From positions 2,170,001 to 2,234,000 of the forward strand of contig OY969103.1 in assembly GCA_963697915.1 (NCBI GenBank): 64,000 nt of DNA, read 5' to 3'. This stretch comes from VRUE01 sp963697915. Its GTDB lineage: Bacteria > Actinomycetota > Thermoleophilia > Solirubrobacterales > 70-9. Below are positions 42,525 through 50,746 of this stretch, one piece after another (position 1 is the stretch's first letter; each line of letters opens with the position of its first letter). The position numbers were made by a program, and so were the translations under genes. Below the pieces are notes generated by a model, which did not search any database, was not told the origin of the DNA, and saw nothing but the letters and a program-made list of their open reading frames with translations.

Positions 42525-43808
42525 ATGTCAATTCAGCTGGCGCTTGGCGCCTTCCGCGGGCGCTTTGCGCCGGTGCTGATCCTCGCGGCGCTTGCCGCGC
42601 TCGTCGTTTCGACGAGCGCGAGCGCTGCTCCGGCACCCCCTGTCCTCACTTTCAAGACGGTGGAGGTGGGCGCGCCGGGCAATCCAGCCGTCGGCATCGT
42701 CCCCTTCACGGACGCGCTCTACGCCTCCTGCGCCGAAGTGCCCGCGCCGGCGAACCCGCGGGCGCCCGTCTGCCAGTCGGTCGGCGGCGTTGGCTACGGC
42801 TACGGAATCGGCCTGCTCGAGGTGACGGTCGGCCAGTGGGTCGCGTTCCTCAACACGGTCGACCCGCGCGGTCGTAACAAGCACGACCTCTACGCCGAAA
42901 CCGAGAGCGGCGCCGCCTGGCCCCGCTTCGGCCAGATCAACTTCAACGCCGGCGCGAAGCCGGGCCGCCACTACTCCCCGGCGGCGCCGGAATGGGAAGA
43001 CAAGCCCTACGGGTTCGCCAACTTCCTGCGCGCCGCCCGCTTCGCCAACTCGGTCCAGAACGGCAAGCTGATCTCCAAGGCGGCGGCGCCGGAAGGCAGC
43101 TACACGACCACGACCTACCGAGTGCGGCTCTCGCGCCAGACCGAGCGTGGGATGTACGACATGCGCAAGCGCAAGGCGACGCGCAGCCGCAAGTCGGGCT
43201 TCGTCATCCCCAGCCAGAACGAGTGGATCAAGGCCGCCTACTACGACCCCAAGGGCGGCGGCACCCACTCCTACTGGAAGTACCCGACCAACCCCGGCAC
43301 CTTCGGCGCCAAAGAAGCGGACGCGCCGATGCAGGCGACGCTCGATCCCTCGACCGGTGACGTGAGCAACGCCGCTCAGCAGCCGCTGGCGATTTACCAC
43401 AACTCCGCGCAGACGGCGCCGAACTGGTGCCCGTCGAACCAGTCCGCGAGCGATTGCGCCACGGTGAACCCCTTCGGGTTCAAGCCGGAACGCTACGAAA
43501 AGGGCTACCAGGGCAGTCTCGGCACGGTCGGCCAGGCGGCGACCCGCTCGCCGTGGGGCGCGCTCGACATGGGCGGCAACGCGGTCGAGTGGACCGACAC
43601 GATCACGGCACCCCCGTTCGGGACGAAGGGCCCGCGGGTCTGGCGTCGGCTGCACGGCGGCGTCCCCAACTCGGTCGCGTACCAGATGTGGATCTCGGCG
43701 GTTGGGTTGCAGCCGCAGGACGACACCTTCTTCACGGCGACCTACCCCTGGTTGGGGTTGCGGATCGGCGTGATCGGCGATCTGAAGCCTGGCAAGGCCA
43801 AAGGCTGA
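42525..43808 (+). CDS. secreted SUMF1/FGE-fold protein without active-site cysteines
   Basis: The 427-residue protein has a signal peptide ending near VVSTSASAAP. The body shows sulfatase-modifying-factor fold landmarks: LLEVTVGQWVAFLN, KPYGFANFLRAARFANSVQ, FVIPSQNEWIKAAYYDPKGG, then ALDMGGNAVEWTDTITAPPF, where family members read GNVWEW. The C-terminal part lacks the Cys residues (in RGGSW-x-C and HRSYC-type segments) that bind copper in formylglycine-generating enzymes, so that activity is unlikely. It lies just before a secreted beta-propeller and a sulfatase that carries the formylglycine motif, so a scaffold or substrate-binding role is possible. Confidence 0.82.
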   Translation: MSIQLALGAFRGRFAPVLILAALAALVVSTSASAAPAPPVLTFKTVEVGAPGNPAVGIVPFTDALYASCAEVPAPANPRAPVCQSVGGVGYGYGIGLLEVTVGQWVAFLNTVDPRGRNKHDLYAETESGAAWPRFGQINFNAGAKPGRHYSPAAPEWEDKPYGFANFLRAARFANSVQNGKLISKAAAPEGSYTTTTYRVRLSRQTERGMYDMRKRKATRSRKSGFVIPSQNEWIKAAYYDPKGGGTHSYWKYPTNPGTFGAKEADAPMQATLDPSTGDVSNAAQQPLAIYHNSAQTAPNWCPSNQSASDCATVNPFGFKPERYEKGYQGSLGTVGQAATRSPWGALDMGGNAVEWTDTITAPPFGTKGPRVWRRLHGGVPNSVAYQMWISAVGLQPQDDTFFTATYPWLGLRIGVIGDLKPGKAKG

Positions 43809-43857
43809 GAGAGAAGCGCACGAAGGCATCCGCCGGGCGGCATAGGTTGCCCGGCGG

Positions 43858-45285
43858 ATGACCAAGGTTGGCACGCGCGGATTCAGCTTTCTCGGGGCCA
43901 CCCTGCTCGCTGCGCTGGCGCTGTCGGCGCTCGCCGGTGTCGCCTCGGCGGCGCCGGTCGCGAGCAAGGGCTCGAAGCCCGGGGCGCTGACCCAGCTCAA
44001 AGGGCCGCAGGGCTGCCTGGTCGATCGCGGATCGAAAGCCGGCACCTGCGGTAGGGCGCGGGCACTCGACGGTCCCGGGCCGTTCATGGGCTCGCGGGCG
44101 ATCGCGCTCAGCCCCAACGGCGCCCACGTATACGTTGCCTCCTCGAACAGCAACGCGATCGCGATCTTCTCCCGCGACCGCAAGACCGGCGCTCTCCGCC
44201 AGGCGCCGAAAACCGAAGGCTGCATCGCCGCCAAAGGCGCGGGGGGCTGCGCCCGGGCGCTCGGCCTGATCCAGCCGAACTCGGTCGCGGTCAGCCCCGA
44301 CGGCCGCAATGTCTACGCCACCTCGCGGGCGGCGAACTCGGTCACCGCCTTCCGCCGCAACCCGAAAACCGGGGCGCTGCGGCAGCTGCCCTTCGGCACC
44401 GGGTGCGTATCCGGCCTGCCGATTCCCGGCTGCGCGGTCGGCCGCGCCCTGCTGACCCCCGACGTGCTCGTCGTCAGCCCCGACGGCGCCAACGTCTACG
44501 TCGGCTCGTTCTTCGGCAACTCGGTCGCCACCTTCGCCCGCAACGGCGAAACCGGGGCGCTGACCCAGCCCGGCGGCAGCGCCGGCTGCATCGCCGAGGA
44601 AGCGGCGAGCGACGGCTGTGCCCAGGGCATCGCGCTGAAATCGGTCGAGGGCCTGGCGATCAGCCCCGACGGCGCCAGCGTCTACGCGGCGACGGCGCTC
44701 TCCAACGCGGTCGTCGAGCTCTCCCGCGACACCACCGGTGGTGCCCTCAGTCAGGCGACCGACGGCAGCGGCTGCATCGTCGACAGTCCGTTGAGCGGCT
44801 GCACCAACGGCGTGCAGTTGGCCGGCGCCAACGCGGTCGCCGTCAGCCCCGACGGCGACGACGTCTACGTGACCTCGCTGCTCAGCAACAGCGTCACCTC
44901 GTTCAGCCGCGCGGCCTCGAGCGGGGTGCTGAGCCAAAAGCAGGGGACCGGCGGCTGCCTCGTCTACCTGCGGGCGGTCGGTTGCTCCTTCGGCCGTGCG
45001 CTGATCGGGCCCGAGGGCCTGGCGGTCTCGCCGGATGGCAGGAACGTCTACGTCGCGGCCTTCAAGAGCAACGCGATCGCCGTCCTCGCCCGCGGCAGCA
45101 AGGCGGGCTCGGTGGCGCAGCTGCCGGGCGCCGCCGGCTGCGTGGCGCTGCCCGCGCTGCCCGGCTGCACCCCGGCGCGGGCGCTGAAGGGCGTCAGCTC
45201 GGTCGCGCTCAGCCCCGACGGCCGCCATCTCTACTCGACCGCCTACGAAAGCGACGCGGTCAACGTCTTCAGGAGGAGCAAATGA
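43858..45285 (+). CDS. secreted beta-propeller protein
   Basis: The 475-residue protein has a signal peptide (LGATLLAALALSALAGVASAA). It is a run of seven to eight repeats of about 50 residues with the pattern VAVSPDGRNVYVxSxxxNSVxxFxRxxxTGALxQxxGxxGC, each containing a paired Cys (GCxxxxxxGC) that may form disulfides on the outside. The fold is a lactonase/YVTN-like beta-propeller. Such proteins bind ligands or act as periplasmic scaffolds. It is between the SUMF1-fold gene and the sulfatase, overlapping the sulfatase start by 4 nt, so all three may form one operon. Confidence 0.85.
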   Translation: MTKVGTRGFSFLGATLLAALALSALAGVASAAPVASKGSKPGALTQLKGPQGCLVDRGSKAGTCGRARALDGPGPFMGSRAIALSPNGAHVYVASSNSNAIAIFSRDRKTGALRQAPKTEGCIAAKGAGGCARALGLIQPNSVAVSPDGRNVYATSRAANSVTAFRRNPKTGALRQLPFGTGCVSGLPIPGCAVGRALLTPDVLVVSPDGANVYVGSFFGNSVATFARNGETGALTQPGGSAGCIAEEAASDGCAQGIALKSVEGLAISPDGASVYAATALSNAVVELSRDTTGGALSQATDGSGCIVDSPLSGCTNGVQLAGANAVAVSPDGDDVYVTSLLSNSVTSFSRAASSGVLSQKQGTGGCLVYLRAVGCSFGRALIGPEGLAVSPDGRNVYVAAFKSNAIAVLARGSKAGSVAQLPGAAGCVALPALPGCTPARALKGVSSVALSPDGRHLYSTAYESDAVNVFRRSK

Positions 45286-46895
45286 GCGATTCGGAGCGAC
45301 GCGAGGGCGGGCTGACCCGCAAACAGCTGCTCGGCACCGGCGCCAGCGCCGCCGCCGCGGCGCTGCTCGCCCAGGGCATCGGGGTCGACCGGGTGCTCGG
45401 CGCGGCGAGAGGGAAACGCGACGTCGCCGGGATGAACGTGATCCTCTTCATCACCGACCAGGAACGGGCGATCCAGCACTTCCCGCCCAACTGGCTGCGC
45501 AAGAACCTGCCGGGGATGCGGCGGCTGCGCCAGCACGGGCTCAGCTTCGAACGCGCCTTCACCAACGCCTGCATGTGCTCGCCGGCGCGCTCGACCCTGA
45601 TGAGCGGCTACTTCCCCGCCCAGCACCACGTCAAGTCGACGCTCGAGGAAGACATGCCCTTCCCGGAATACCCGCACCAGCTCGAGCTGCCGACGCCGCC
45701 GGAGATGCCGAACCTGGCGACGGTGATGCGGGCGGCCGGCTACAACGTCGTCTACAAGGGCAAGTGGCACTGCTCGAAGCCGGCGACGCCCGGGGAAGCG
45801 GTCCCCTCAGACCTCGAGAAGTACGGCTTCACGCGTTGGAACCCGCCCGATGCCGGCGCCAACCAGACCGTGCCCGAGGCCGGCGGCGGCTTCGTCGACA
45901 ACGACGGGCGCTTCATGACCTCGACCGGCTCGCCGGAGTCAGGCGCCGAGGGCGTCATGCAGTACCTGAGCTCGGCCGCGGCCAAACAGCAGCCCTTCTT
46001 CATGGTGATCTCGCTGGTCAACCCGCACGACGTCCTCTTCTACCCGAGCAAGACCTTCGAAGAAGCCGGCTACGACCGCTCCTGGCTGCAGGGCGATATC
46101 GAGGTGCCGGCGACCAACGAAGAAGACCTCTCGACCAAGCCCTCGGTGCAGGAACAGTTCCTGCGGATCTTCAACCTCACCGGCAAGCCCCGGACCGAAG
46201 CCGAAAAGCGCGCCTACCTGAACTACTACGGCAACCTGATCCGCTCCTCCGACAGCTACCTGGTCAACGTCCTCGACAAACTGGAAGAGGCCGGCCTGGC
46301 GGATGACACCCTGATCGTGCGGACCGCCGACCACGGCGAGATGGGCCTCACCCACGGCGGCATGCGGCAGAAGAACTTCAACTTCTACGAGGAGGCGACC
46401 CGGGTGCCGCTCGTCTACTCCAACCCGAAGCTCTTCCCGACCCCGCAGAGCAGCGACGCGCTCGTCTCCCACGTCGACTTCCTGCCCACGCTGGCCGGCC
46501 TCGTCGACGCACCCAAGGCGGCGCGCGCCAACTGGCAGGGCGTCGACTACTCGCCGCTCGTCCTGCAGCCGAAGACGGCGAAGCCGGCCCAGGACTACAT
46601 CGTCTTCACCTACGACGACTTCCAGTCCGGCCAGGCAAAACCGCCCTACCCGAAACCGCCGAACCACATCGTCAGCATCCGCGAGGGCCGCTGGAAGCTG
46701 GCCCGGTACTACGACGCGAAGAAGCTCTCGAAAGTGCCGGATCAGTGGGAGATGTACGACCTGAAGACCGACCCGCGCGAGGAAAAGAACCTCGCCTACG
46801 AAGGCTACGAGCGCTCGCCGCTGCAGGAGCGGCACTTCCAGCGCCTCAAGAGGAAGCTGGCGCGGGTCGAAAAGACGCGGCTGAAGCCGCGTTAG
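45282..46895 (+). CDS. exported sulfatase (type I, formylglycine-dependent)
   Basis: The 537-residue protein has a Tat-like N-terminus (LTRKQLLGTGASAAAAALLAQG). The sulfatase signature ACMCSPARSTLMSGYFPAQH holds Cys99 in C-x-P-x-R, the site turned into formylglycine. Metal-site residues are in VILFITDQERA and RTADHGEMGLTHGG. It hydrolyses sulfate esters, possibly of polysaccharides or lipids, outside the cell. The modifying enzyme must come from elsewhere because the SUMF1-fold gene two genes upstream lacks the catalytic cysteines. The start has AGGAGGAGC and overlaps the propeller stop. Confidence 0.92.
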   Translation: MSDSERREGGLTRKQLLGTGASAAAAALLAQGIGVDRVLGAARGKRDVAGMNVILFITDQERAIQHFPPNWLRKNLPGMRRLRQHGLSFERAFTNACMCSPARSTLMSGYFPAQHHVKSTLEEDMPFPEYPHQLELPTPPEMPNLATVMRAAGYNVVYKGKWHCSKPATPGEAVPSDLEKYGFTRWNPPDAGANQTVPEAGGGFVDNDGRFMTSTGSPESGAEGVMQYLSSAAAKQQPFFMVISLVNPHDVLFYPSKTFEEAGYDRSWLQGDIEVPATNEEDLSTKPSVQEQFLRIFNLTGKPRTEAEKRAYLNYYGNLIRSSDSYLVNVLDKLEEAGLADDTLIVRTADHGEMGLTHGGMRQKNFNFYEEATRVPLVYSNPKLFPTPQSSDALVSHVDFLPTLAGLVDAPKAARANWQGVDYSPLVLQPKTAKPAQDYIVFTYDDFQSGQAKPPYPKPPNHIVSIREGRWKLARYYDAKKLSKVPDQWEMYDLKTDPREEKNLAYEGYERSPLQERHFQRLKRKLARVEKTRLKPR

Positions 46896-46898
46896 CGG

Positions 46899-47549
46899 CT
46901 AGGCCTCGGTCGGGACCGTCGCGGCCAGCCAGGCGGCGGCGGGCGGGATGTGCGCTGGGTCGATCCGGTGGTCGACGGCGGACTCGTGGTAGGTGACGTC
47001 CAGTCCAGCCGACTCGGCCAGATCGCGCGCCCGACGGCCGAACCCGACCTCGATGATCGGGTCGTTCTCGCCGTGGGCGATGAAGAGCCGCGTCTCGGCG
47101 CGGTCCTCCAGGTGAGGCTCCCAGCCCTCGGCGGTCGGGATGAAGCCGCTGAAGGCGAGGACGCCGGCGACCGGCGGTCGGTCCCCTCCGAAGGCCATCG
47201 CGTAGCTCATCGCCGTTCCCATCGAGAAGCCGCCGAGGACCGTCGCACTTGGACCGATCCCGGTCTGCTCCCAGAGCCGGTCGTGGAACTCGGCGAGGGC
47301 GGCGCGGGCGGCGTGGAAGCTCTCGGGCTCGGGATAGCCGACCCGGAGGATGGTGTACCAGTGGTAGCCAGGGGACCCCGGCAGCGAGAGCGGCGCCCGC
47401 GGGGCGGCGACGTGGAATCGACGCTCCGGGTCGAGGAGGTCGGCGAGCCCGAGCAGGTCGGGGGCGTCGGTTCCCCGCCCGTGATGGAGGACCAGCAGGC
47501 CGGCCGGGTCGCCGTCGGCCGGCCGCTCGAGGTGCTCCAAGGGCGTCAT
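46899..47549 (-). CDS. phospholipase/carboxylesterase (alpha/beta hydrolase)
   Basis: From the ATG at 47549 the protein is 216 residues; the upstream frame has no ribosome site. It has the alpha/beta hydrolase triad: Ser in LGGFSMGTAMSY, Asp in HGENDPIIEVGFG and His in SAVDHRIDP. The GFSMG form and length match the phospholipase/carboxylesterase family (about 220 residues), which cleaves short esters and lysophospholipids. It is convergent with the sulfatase gene and divergent from the hydrogenase locus, and no functional link is visible. Confidence 0.9.
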   Translation of the reverse strand: MTPLEHLERPADGDPAGLLVLHHGRGTDAPDLLGLADLLDPERRFHVAAPRAPLSLPGSPGYHWYTILRVGYPEPESFHAARAALAEFHDRLWEQTGIGPSATVLGGFSMGTAMSYAMAFGGDRPPVAGVLAFSGFIPTAEGWEPHLEDRAETRLFIAHGENDPIIEVGFGRRARDLAESAGLDVTYHESAVDHRIDPAHIPPAAAWLAATVPTEA

Positions 47550-47671
47550 CTCGCCGAGGCTACAGCGCGGCCGACCCCTTGAGGGCGTTCTAATGGTTCG
47601 ACGTTTGTTTGACCCGCCGCTCGCGGGGTAACGGGTCAGGACGAGCGAACACTCGCGGAGGAGGTCCGCCA

Positions 47672-47947
47672 ATGTGCCTGGCGATCCCCGGCCAGGTCAT
47701 CGAGATGGTCGACGAGGCCAACCGCTTGGCCAAGGTCGACGTGGCAGGGGTGAGGCGCAACGTCAACGTCGGCCTCCTCGACGGCGAGGGCCCGATCGCG
47801 CCGGGCGACTGGGTCCTGATCCACGTCGGCTTCGCGATCTCCAAGGTCGACGAGGCCGAGGCGGAAGCGACGCGCCGCCTGCTCGAGGGGATGGGTGCCG
47901 AGTACGAGCAGGAGCTCGAAGAGCTGAAGGCGAGCGTGATCGAGTGA
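47672..47947 (+). CDS. hypC: hydrogenase maturation chaperone HypC
   Basis: The protein is 91 residues from the ATG at 47672, preceded by GGAGGAGG. The N-terminal MCLAIPGQVIEM with Cys2 as the functional residue is the hallmark of HypC/HupF; the central VDVAGVRRNVNVGLLDGEG, PGDWVLIHVGFAISKVDEAEA and long C-terminal helix complete the family pattern. HypC passes the Fe(CN)2CO unit from HypD to the hydrogenase large subunit. It is the first gene of the hydrogenase locus, with its start 122 bases from the divergent esterase gene, so the locus promoter should lie in that gap. Confidence 0.97.
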   Translation: MCLAIPGQVIEMVDEANRLAKVDVAGVRRNVNVGLLDGEGPIAPGDWVLIHVGFAISKVDEAEAEATRRLLEGMGAEYEQELEELKASVIE

Positions 47948-48168
47948 GCGCTGCCTGCGACCACGGCGCCGCCTGCATCACCTGCGGCGACGTCGCGGTC
48001 CCGCTGCGGGTCCTGAAGGTAGACGCGGCGCGCCGTCTGGCGCTCTGCGCCGACCCCGCCGAGCGCCACGAGACGGTCGAGACCGCGTTGGTCGGCGAGG
48101 TCGCGCCCGGCGACGAGCTGTTGGTCCACGCCGGCACCGCGCTCGCCAGGTTGGAGGCGGGCGGGTGA
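47944..48168 (+). CDS. second HypC/HupF-type protein
   Basis: The 74-residue protein starts at a GTG inside the hypC stop. It has the HupF barrel pattern LRVLKVDAARRLALCADPAE and VGEVAPGDELLVHAGTALAR but an N-terminal extension with CDHGAACITCGDVAV in place of MCLAIPG. The initial Met-Cys of HypC is missing; three Cys residues lie close to the N-terminus instead. This kind of second HupF-like gene is found in other actinobacterial 1h loci, and may be a large-subunit-specific chaperone or may hold a metal or Fe-S group. It overlaps hypD by 4 nt. Confidence 0.8.
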   Translation: MSAACDHGAACITCGDVAVPLRVLKVDAARRLALCADPAERHETVETALVGEVAPGDELLVHAGTALARLEAGG

Positions 48169-49286
48169 GGTTCGTCGACGAGTTCCGCGACGCCGGCCTC
48201 GGCCGCGCCCTCGCCGCCGAGATCGCCTCGCTCGCCGAGCCCGGGCGCCACTACAAGCTGATGGAGGTCTGCGGCGGCCACACCCACTCGATCTACAAGT
48301 ACGGGATCGACGACCTGCTCCCCGAGGGGGTCGAGCTGGTCCACGGGCCCGGTTGCCCGGTCTGCGTGATCCCGATGGGCCGGGTCGACGACGGGATCGC
48401 GATCGCCAAGGCCGAGGGGGTGATCTTCGCCTGCTTCGGCGACATGATGCGGGTGCCCGGCTCCGAGCAGACGCTGCTCGAGGCGAAGGCCGAAGGCGCC
48501 GACGTGCGCATGGTCTACTCGCCGCTCGACGCGCTGCGCCTGGCCAAGGCCAACCCAGACCGCGACGTCGTCTTCTTCGCGATCGGGTTCGAGACCACCG
48601 CCCCCTCGACCGCGCTGACCCTGGCGCGGGCGCGCGAGGAAGGCGCCGCCAACTTCTTCGTCATGTGCAACCACGTGACGATCATCCCGCCGCTGCGAGC
48701 CCTGCTCGAGTCGCCGGACCTGCGGCTCGACGGCTTCATCGGCCCCGGGCACGTCTCGACCGTGGTCGGCGCGCGGCCCTTCGAGTTCATCCCCGCCGAC
48801 TACGGCAAGCCGCTGGTCACCTCGGGCTTCGAGCCGCTCGACGTGCTGCAATCGATCGCGATGATCCTGCGCCAGCTCGGCGAGGGTCGCAGCGAGGTCG
48901 AGAACCAGTACAAGCGGGTCGTCCCCTACGACGGCAACCCGGCGGCGCTGCGGGTGATGGCCGAGGTCTTCGAGCTGCGCCCGCACTTCGAGTGGCGGGG
49001 GCTCGGCTTCATCTCGCAGAGCGCCCTGAAGCTCTCCGACGCCTACGCCGAGCTCGATGCCGAGCGCCGCTACGCCGTGCCGGGGGTGCGGGTCGCCGAT
49101 CCCAAGGCCTGCCAGTGCGGGGAGGTGCTGAAGGGCGTGATCAAGCCCTGGGAGTGCAAGGTCTTCGGCACCGCCTGCACGCCGGACCACGCGATCGGCA
49201 CCTGCATGGTGTCGCCGGAGGGGGCCTGCGCCGCCTACTACAACTACGGGCGCTTCAGCCCCGAGCCCGAGGGGGTGGCGGCTTGA
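48165..49286 (+). CDS. hypD: hydrogenase formation protein HypD
   Basis: The 373-residue protein begins MRFVDEFRDAGL and contains the conserved KLMEVCGGHTHSIYKYGID, GPGCPVCVIPMGRVDDG and IGFETTAPSTALTL. The C-terminal Cys set (CQCGEVLKG, ECKVFGTACTPDHAIGTCMV, GACAAYYNYGR) binds the [4Fe-4S] cluster. HypD with HypC holds the iron while CN and CO ligands are attached. The GTG start overlaps the second hupF-like gene and the stop overlaps hypE. Confidence 0.97.
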   Translation: MRFVDEFRDAGLGRALAAEIASLAEPGRHYKLMEVCGGHTHSIYKYGIDDLLPEGVELVHGPGCPVCVIPMGRVDDGIAIAKAEGVIFACFGDMMRVPGSEQTLLEAKAEGADVRMVYSPLDALRLAKANPDRDVVFFAIGFETTAPSTALTLARAREEGAANFFVMCNHVTIIPPLRALLESPDLRLDGFIGPGHVSTVVGARPFEFIPADYGKPLVTSGFEPLDVLQSIAMILRQLGEGRSEVENQYKRVVPYDGNPAALRVMAEVFELRPHFEWRGLGFISQSALKLSDAYAELDAERRYAVPGVRVADPKACQCGEVLKGVIKPWECKVFGTACTPDHAIGTCMVSPEGACAAYYNYGRFSPEPEGVAA

Positions 49287-50398
49287 GCGAGCAGCCCGCC
49301 GTGGCCGAGCCCCGCGGTCGTCGCCAGCGCACCGAGCAGCGCGTGCTGGAGCTGATCGAGACGGCGCGCTCGAAGCCGCCGCGCTTCCGCGACGAGCGGG
49401 TGACGATGGCCCACGGGGCCGGCGGCAAGGCGAGCCGCTCGCTGGTCGAGGGCCTGATCCTGCCGGCCTTCGCCTCGCCGGCGCTGGCGCCGCTCGGCGA
49501 CGCCGGCACGGTCGTCCTCGACGGCGCCGGCCTGGCCCTGACCACGGACAGCTTCGTCGTCCGCCCGATCCGCTTCCCGGGGGGCTCGATCGGCGAGCTG
49601 GCTGTCAACGGCACCGTCAACGACCTCGCCGTCGCCGGGGCGCGGGCCGAGGCGCTGACCCTGGCGATGGTGCTCGAGGAGGGCCTTGGCGCCGAGGAGC
49701 TGGAGGCCGAGGTCGAGGCGATCGCCGCCGCGGCCCGCGCCGCCGAGGTCGAGATCGTCGCCGGCGACACCAAGGTGGTCGAGCGCGGCCACTGCGACTC
49801 GATGTACCTGACGACGACGGGCATGGGTCGGCTCGACCCGCGCGCCGAGCTCTCGCCGGCCGCGATCCGGCCCGGCGACCGGGTGCTGGTCTCGGGCACG
49901 ATCGGCGACCACGGCACGGCGATCATGTTCGCCCGCGACGAGTTCGCGCTCGACGCCGAGGTCAGCTCCGACACCCGCTCGCTCTGGCCCGCGGCCGATG
50001 CCCTGCTGGAGGCTGCCGGTGGGCGATTGCGCTGCATGCGGGACGCCACCCGCGGCGGCGTCGCCTCGGCGCTGAACGAGCTGGCGAGCGCCTCGGGGGT
50101 ATCGGTCTCGGTGCGCGAGGCCGACCTGCCGGCGCGGCCCGAGGTCGCCGGGGCCTGCGAGCTGCTCGGCCTCGACCCCGCCTACGTCGCCAACGAGGGC
50201 GTGCTGGTCGCCTTCGTCGCCCCCGAGGCGGCGGGCGAGGCGCTCGCCGCGCTGCGCGCCGTGCCCGGCTGCGCGGAGGCGAGCGAGATCGGCGAGGCGC
50301 GGGCCGAGCCGCCCGGGATGGTGCTGGTCGAGACCGCCTTCGCCGGCAAGCGGGTGATGGACCTGCTCGCCGGGGACCCCCTACCGAGGATCTGCTGA
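49283..50398 (+). CDS. hypE: carbamoyl dehydratase HypE
   Basis: The 371-residue protein starts at a TTG overlapping the hypD stop; a GTG at 49301 is an alternative. It has the conserved MAHGAGGKASRSLVEGLILP, LAVNGTVNDLAVAGA, VAGDTKVVERGHCD and TRGGVASALNELA, and the C-terminal PRIC ending, whose Cys carries the thiocarbamate turned to thiocyanate for the iron cyanide ligands. It has a longer N-terminal stretch than usual (about 40 residues before MAHGAGGK). It acts after HypF and gives CN to HypCD. 12 bases separate it from hypA. Confidence 0.97.
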   Translation: MSEQPAVAEPRGRRQRTEQRVLELIETARSKPPRFRDERVTMAHGAGGKASRSLVEGLILPAFASPALAPLGDAGTVVLDGAGLALTTDSFVVRPIRFPGGSIGELAVNGTVNDLAVAGARAEALTLAMVLEEGLGAEELEAEVEAIAAAARAAEVEIVAGDTKVVERGHCDSMYLTTTGMGRLDPRAELSPAAIRPGDRVLVSGTIGDHGTAIMFARDEFALDAEVSSDTRSLWPAADALLEAAGGRLRCMRDATRGGVASALNELASASGVSVSVREADLPARPEVAGACELLGLDPAYVANEGVLVAFVAPEAAGEALAALRAVPGCAEASEIGEARAEPPGMVLVETAFAGKRVMDLLAGDPLPRIC

Positions 50399-50410
50399 GG
50401 AGAGGCCGCG

Positions 50411-50746
50411 ATGCACGAGCTGGCGATCGCACAGGCGGTGATAGAGATCGCCAGCCGGCACGCCGGCGGCGCCCGCGTCGCCGCGGTGGAGGTGCGGGTC
50501 GGCCACCTGCGCCAGGTCGTCCCCTCGGCGCTCGAGCTGGCCTTCGAGGTGGCGGCCACCGGCACCCCGCTGGAGGGCGCCGAGCTGCAGCTGCGCGAGG
50601 TCGAGGCCACCGGCCTCTGCTGGGCCTGCGGGAAGGAGACGCCGCTCCCCGGCTTCCCGCTCGCCTGCGACTACTGCGGCGGGTTCGACCTGGAAGTGAC
50701 CCGGGGGGAAGAGCTTGTAGTCGACGCACTGGAGGTGACCAGATGA
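50411..50746 (+). CDS. hypA: nickel insertion protein HypA
   Basis: The 111-residue protein begins MHELAIAQAVIEIA, where His2 binds nickel, and has a zinc site CWACGKETPLPGFPLACDYCGG (two CxxC). The length is standard. With HypB it delivers nickel to the large subunit. RBS GAGGAGAGG is upstream, and the last four bases overlap the small-subunit start. Confidence 0.97.
   Translation: MHELAIAQAVIEIASRHAGGARVAAVEVRVGHLRQVVPSALELAFEVAATGTPLEGAELQLREVEATGLCWACGKETPLPGFPLACDYCGGFDLEVTRGEELVVDALEVTR

Noticed and set aside
42525..43808. Functional formylglycine-generating enzyme
   Set aside because: The C-terminal active-site cysteines of that enzyme are missing, although the SUMF1 fold is recognisable.
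47611..47637. GACCCG/CGGGTC repeat before hypC as a terminator or operator
   Set aside because: The arms are only six bases with a 15-base loop and no T-tract; at this GC content such matches are expected by chance.
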